A DNA stretch of 16,231 nucleotides from Flavobacteriaceae bacterium UBA4439 (lineage in GTDB: Bacteria; Bacteroidota; Bacteroidia; Flavobacteriales; Flavobacteriaceae). Shown here piece after piece: positions 14,515 through 16,231 of the stretch; position 1 is the first letter of the stretch; each line of letters starts with the position of its first letter. Below the pieces are notes generated by a model. It had not been told where the DNA came from, made no database searches, and saw only the letters and a program-made list of their open reading frames with translations. The DNA lies in contig DGPN01000024.1 of assembly GCA_002390455.1 (NCBI GenBank), forward strand, positions 18,848 to 35,078. The letters run 5' to 3'. The position numbers and the translations under genes are program-made.

Positions 14515-15606
14515 CTAGGAGAATTCAGTGGGGCTTAAGCCCGTAAACTTTTTAAAGTTTTTATAAAATGTAATTCTCGATTCAAAATGGCAAATATTGG
14601 ATAGAGAATCTACGGTTCTTTCATTTAAGTATCCTTGAGTAATTAGTTCAATCGAAAGAGCAATTTTGAGCAGATTTAAGTATTCGTGAAAGGATAATTT
14701 ACAGTGATATTTAAAAATGAATTTTAAATGTGTGTTGGGAATTTTTAATTTATTTGACAAGTTTTTGGCATTAATTTTATTTTGAATTAAAAAATCAAAA
14801 TCTTGTTCCAAAAGTTTAAGCCCGAAAATGAGCTCAGGAATTGACTCATTGAGTTTTTTTAGTAGAATTAGATCTTTAGTGTATACTTTTTTTAAGGGTT
14901 TATAACTCCAGGGGCTAGATAATTTAGATTTGAGGATCAATTGATGTAGAAGGTAATCTTTACCAAATATGATTACTGGATTCAAAACCAAATATAATAG
15001 GGCAACTGCCCATAGAACTGAACTTCCTTTATAAAAGTTGTCAAGGGATATGTCCGACTGGTTCAGCTTCCAATAAATAACCAGATAGTTTAAAAAAAAC
15101 AGAATTAAGGAGACGTTTGAAAATACTAAAATGAGCCATCTGAAATTGATCTTGCTGAAGGAGTATTTCGATAATATTTTTTTATAATACTTAATAATCA
15201 TCAAAAGAATCACCATCCAATAGGACAAAGTATATAAGAAGAATACAATCTTGCCAAAAAGATCTGAGAGAAGCCCAAGTTTTCTAATAATGACAAGAAC
15301 GAAGGGCAAGATCAAATGAATAAGGTCTTTGACAGAAGTCGACCTTTCTTGGATAGATTCTTTAAAAAAAAAGAGAAAAAGAGGAATAAAAATTAGGGAA
15401 TAAAAGGGGAATGTTTCAAAAGGAGATTTTAGATCAGCCAAATTAAGGTTGGTCATTGAGCTCTGAAATCGCTGTATGCCTACAAATAAAATAATGATAA
15501 AAAAGGGGATGTTGATCTTTTTGTTGAATCGAAGTGGTTGTATGATCATCAACATTACTGCAAGGCACAAAAAGGAAACAAAAAGAGAGATTAAATCTAA
15601 AATCAT
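14515..15606 (-). CDS. membrane-anchored AraC-family transcriptional regulator
   Basis: This is a 363-residue protein with about six to seven hydrophobic segments in its first 225 residues (for example 'LISLFVSFLCLAVMLMIIQP', 'FPFYSLIFIPLFLFFF' and 'WLILVFSNVSLILFFLNYL') and a cytoplasmic AraC-type DNA-binding domain at the C-terminus (about 265-363). The domain has two helix-turn-helix units: 'NLSNKLKIPNTHLKFIFKYH' and 'DSLSNICHFESRITFYKNF', ending in the classic 'KKFTGLSPTEF'. This 7TM-AraC layout is common in Bacteroidota; the signal sensed is unknown. The best promoter candidate overlaps its start: TTTG (15643-15640), a 21-nt spacer and TATTTTTG (15618-15611), so the messenger may be leaderless from ATG 15606. 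It faces a secreted adhesin-like gene, a possible target. Confidence 0.85.
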   Translation of the reverse strand: MILDLISLFVSFLCLAVMLMIIQPLRFNKKINIPFFIIILFVGIQRFQSSMTNLNLADLKSPFETFPFYSLIFIPLFLFFFKESIQERSTSVKDLIHLILPFVLVIIRKLGLLSDLFGKIVFFLYTLSYWMVILLMIIKYYKKILSKYSFSKINFRWLILVFSNVSLILFFLNYLVIYWKLNQSDISLDNFYKGSSVLWAVALLYLVLNPVIIFGKDYLLHQLILKSKLSSPWSYKPLKKVYTKDLILLKKLNESIPELIFGLKLLEQDFDFLIQNKINAKNLSNKLKIPNTHLKFIFKYHCKLSFHEYLNLLKIALSIELITQGYLNERTVDSLSNICHFESRITFYKNFKKFTGLSPTEFS

Positions 15607-15610
15607 GTTT

Positions 15611-15661
15611 CAAAAATAAAATATTTGTATCGATTTTGACAAATTCAGTACTCAATACTGA
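15611..15661 (-). promoter_or_regulatory. predicted promoter of the AraC-type gene with inverted repeat
   Basis: On the minus strand TTTG (15643-15640), N21 and TATTTTTG (15618-15611) fit the Bacteroidota -33/-7 consensus at full spacing. The -7 box ends only 4 nt before the ATG, implying a leaderless messenger or a downstream start. Just upstream, TCAGTA and TACTGA (15645-15650 and 15656-15661) form an inverted repeat with a 5-nt centre, placed where an operator could act on both this gene and the divergent one. This is inference from pattern only. Confidence 0.4.
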
Positions 15662-15724
15662 TCACTACTATTTATTTACTAAATTATCAATTAATTTTAA
15701 GCTTATAATTAAAATCAAGCGAGT

Positions 15725-16231
15725 TTGAATCAATCGAATGGAAGTCCAAAATTCTGTAAAACGAAAAATTTAAAACAGACATTTTTTCAATTAATCATAC
15801 TATTTTTTTCACTTCAACTTTTTGGACAATCAGACTATTATTGGGTAGGAGGAACTGGAAACTGGTCTAACTATTCTTCTCATTGGGCTACTTCTTCTGG
15901 GGGAAATATTTTTCATACAACATCTCCAGGTTCAAATGATAAAGTGATTTTTGACAGCAATTCATTTTCCCAAGCAAACCAAACGGTCAACTTAGATTCA
16001 GACAATCAAAGTTTTAAAGATATGTCATGGGTTGGTGTGACTGATAATCCTAAGTTTAACATGTCTGGTAAAACCTTTGAAGTCCATGGTAAAGTTGAAT
16101 ATGATCCTAACATGCAATTTCAAAGTGTAGGAACTCTATCATTTGTTTCCAGCTCTACAGGTTCTATTATTTCAGGGGGACATAATCTTGGTAACATTTA
16201 TATCAGAAAGCCATCTGGGACATTTCATTTA
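15725..16231 (+). CDS. large secreted adhesin-like protein, N-terminal part
   Basis: The reading frame is open from 15713 to the right edge and continues beyond it. The only usable start is TTG 15725; there is no in-frame ATG before the signal peptide. The N-region is basic (KTKNLKQ), then comes a hydrophobic core 'TFFQLIILFFSLQLF' and 'GQS'. The mature protein begins 'DYYWVGGTGNWSNYSSHWA', a repeat seen at the start of very large Bacteroidota surface proteins that usually end in a type IX secretion or gliding-motility sorting domain. It continues with Ser/Asn/Gly-rich beta-helix-like sequence ('NDKVIFDSNSF', 'NQTVNLDSDNQSFKDMSW'). The C-terminal sorting domain cannot be seen, so type IX secretion is an inference. 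It is divergent from the membrane AraC regulator. Confidence 0.75.
   Translation, partial: MNQSNGSPKFCKTKNLKQTFFQLIILFFSLQLFGQSDYYWVGGTGNWSNYSSHWATSSGGNIFHTTSPGSNDKVIFDSNSFSQANQTVNLDSDNQSFKDMSWVGVTDNPKFNMSGKTFEVHGKVEYDPNMQFQSVGTLSFVSSSTGSIISGGHNLGNIYIRKPSGTFHL

Noticed and set aside
14531..14542. Perfect 12-bp palindrome GGGCTTAAGCCC near the convergent gene ends
   Set aside because: It encodes the conserved GLSP motif of the AraC C-terminus, has no loop and no T tract, so it is unlikely to be a terminator.

Overview
The window looks like a stretch of a Bacteroidota chromosome. The evidence is AT-rich spacers, Lys/Asn/Ile-rich proteins, almost no Shine-Dalgarno sequences, sites resembling TAnnTTTG -7 elements, short secreted proteins ending the signal peptide in 'GQ' or 'AQ', a large-adhesin N-terminus of the 'YYWVGGTGNW' type, and Tat-exported sugar-type oxidoreductases. 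A Cytophagales (Cyclobacteriaceae-like) or flavobacterial host is plausible, but genus cannot be read from the sequence. No tRNA, rRNA, insertion sequence, prophage or CRISPR array was seen.

Layout. Positions 1-152 (-) hold the N-terminus of an M16 zinc peptidase. Positions 344-3658 (+) carry a secreted lipocalin-like protein, a bile acid:sodium symporter-family (BASS) transporter that starts with TTG in the same frame straight after the preceding stop, a Tat-exported SGNH/GDSL hydrolase and a small stand-alone SET-domain protein. The 352-nt gap 3659-4010 contains two similar minus-strand units, each a -7-like motif followed about 45 nt later by a terminator hairpin. They are either consecutive terminators or a tandem pair of small RNAs.

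Positions 4011-9523 (-) read, in transcription order, cupin (phosphomannose isomerase-type), PHP phosphodiesterase, secreted beta-propeller, SAM methyltransferase, GT2 glycosyltransferase, a frameshifted short coding remnant and GT9 glycosyltransferase. The last part (methyltransferase to GT9) resembles a surface-glycan (LPS, O-antigen or capsule) assembly cluster. Positions 9590-14132 (-) form a hexuronate catabolic group: uxaB (tagaturonate reductase), overlapping uxaA (altronate dehydratase), then a Tat-exported Gfo/Idh/MocA oxidoreductase closed by a strong terminator that sits only 12 nt before the cupin start codon.

Positions 14250-14498 (+) encode a small lipoprotein-like protein convergent with a membrane-anchored AraC-type regulator (14515-15606, -). 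Divergent from that regulator, at 15725 and running off the right edge, is the N-terminus of a large secreted adhesin-like protein.

How the genes fit together. uxaB and uxaA carry D-tagaturonate to D-altronate to 2-keto-3-deoxygluconate; uxaC, kdgK and kdgA are not in the window. I see no clear defence, mobile or secondary-metabolite system. The least ordinary items are the tandem hairpin units at 3676-3902, the frameshifted remnant at 5092-5261, the terminator lying directly against the cupin start, and repeated reliance on TTG starts.
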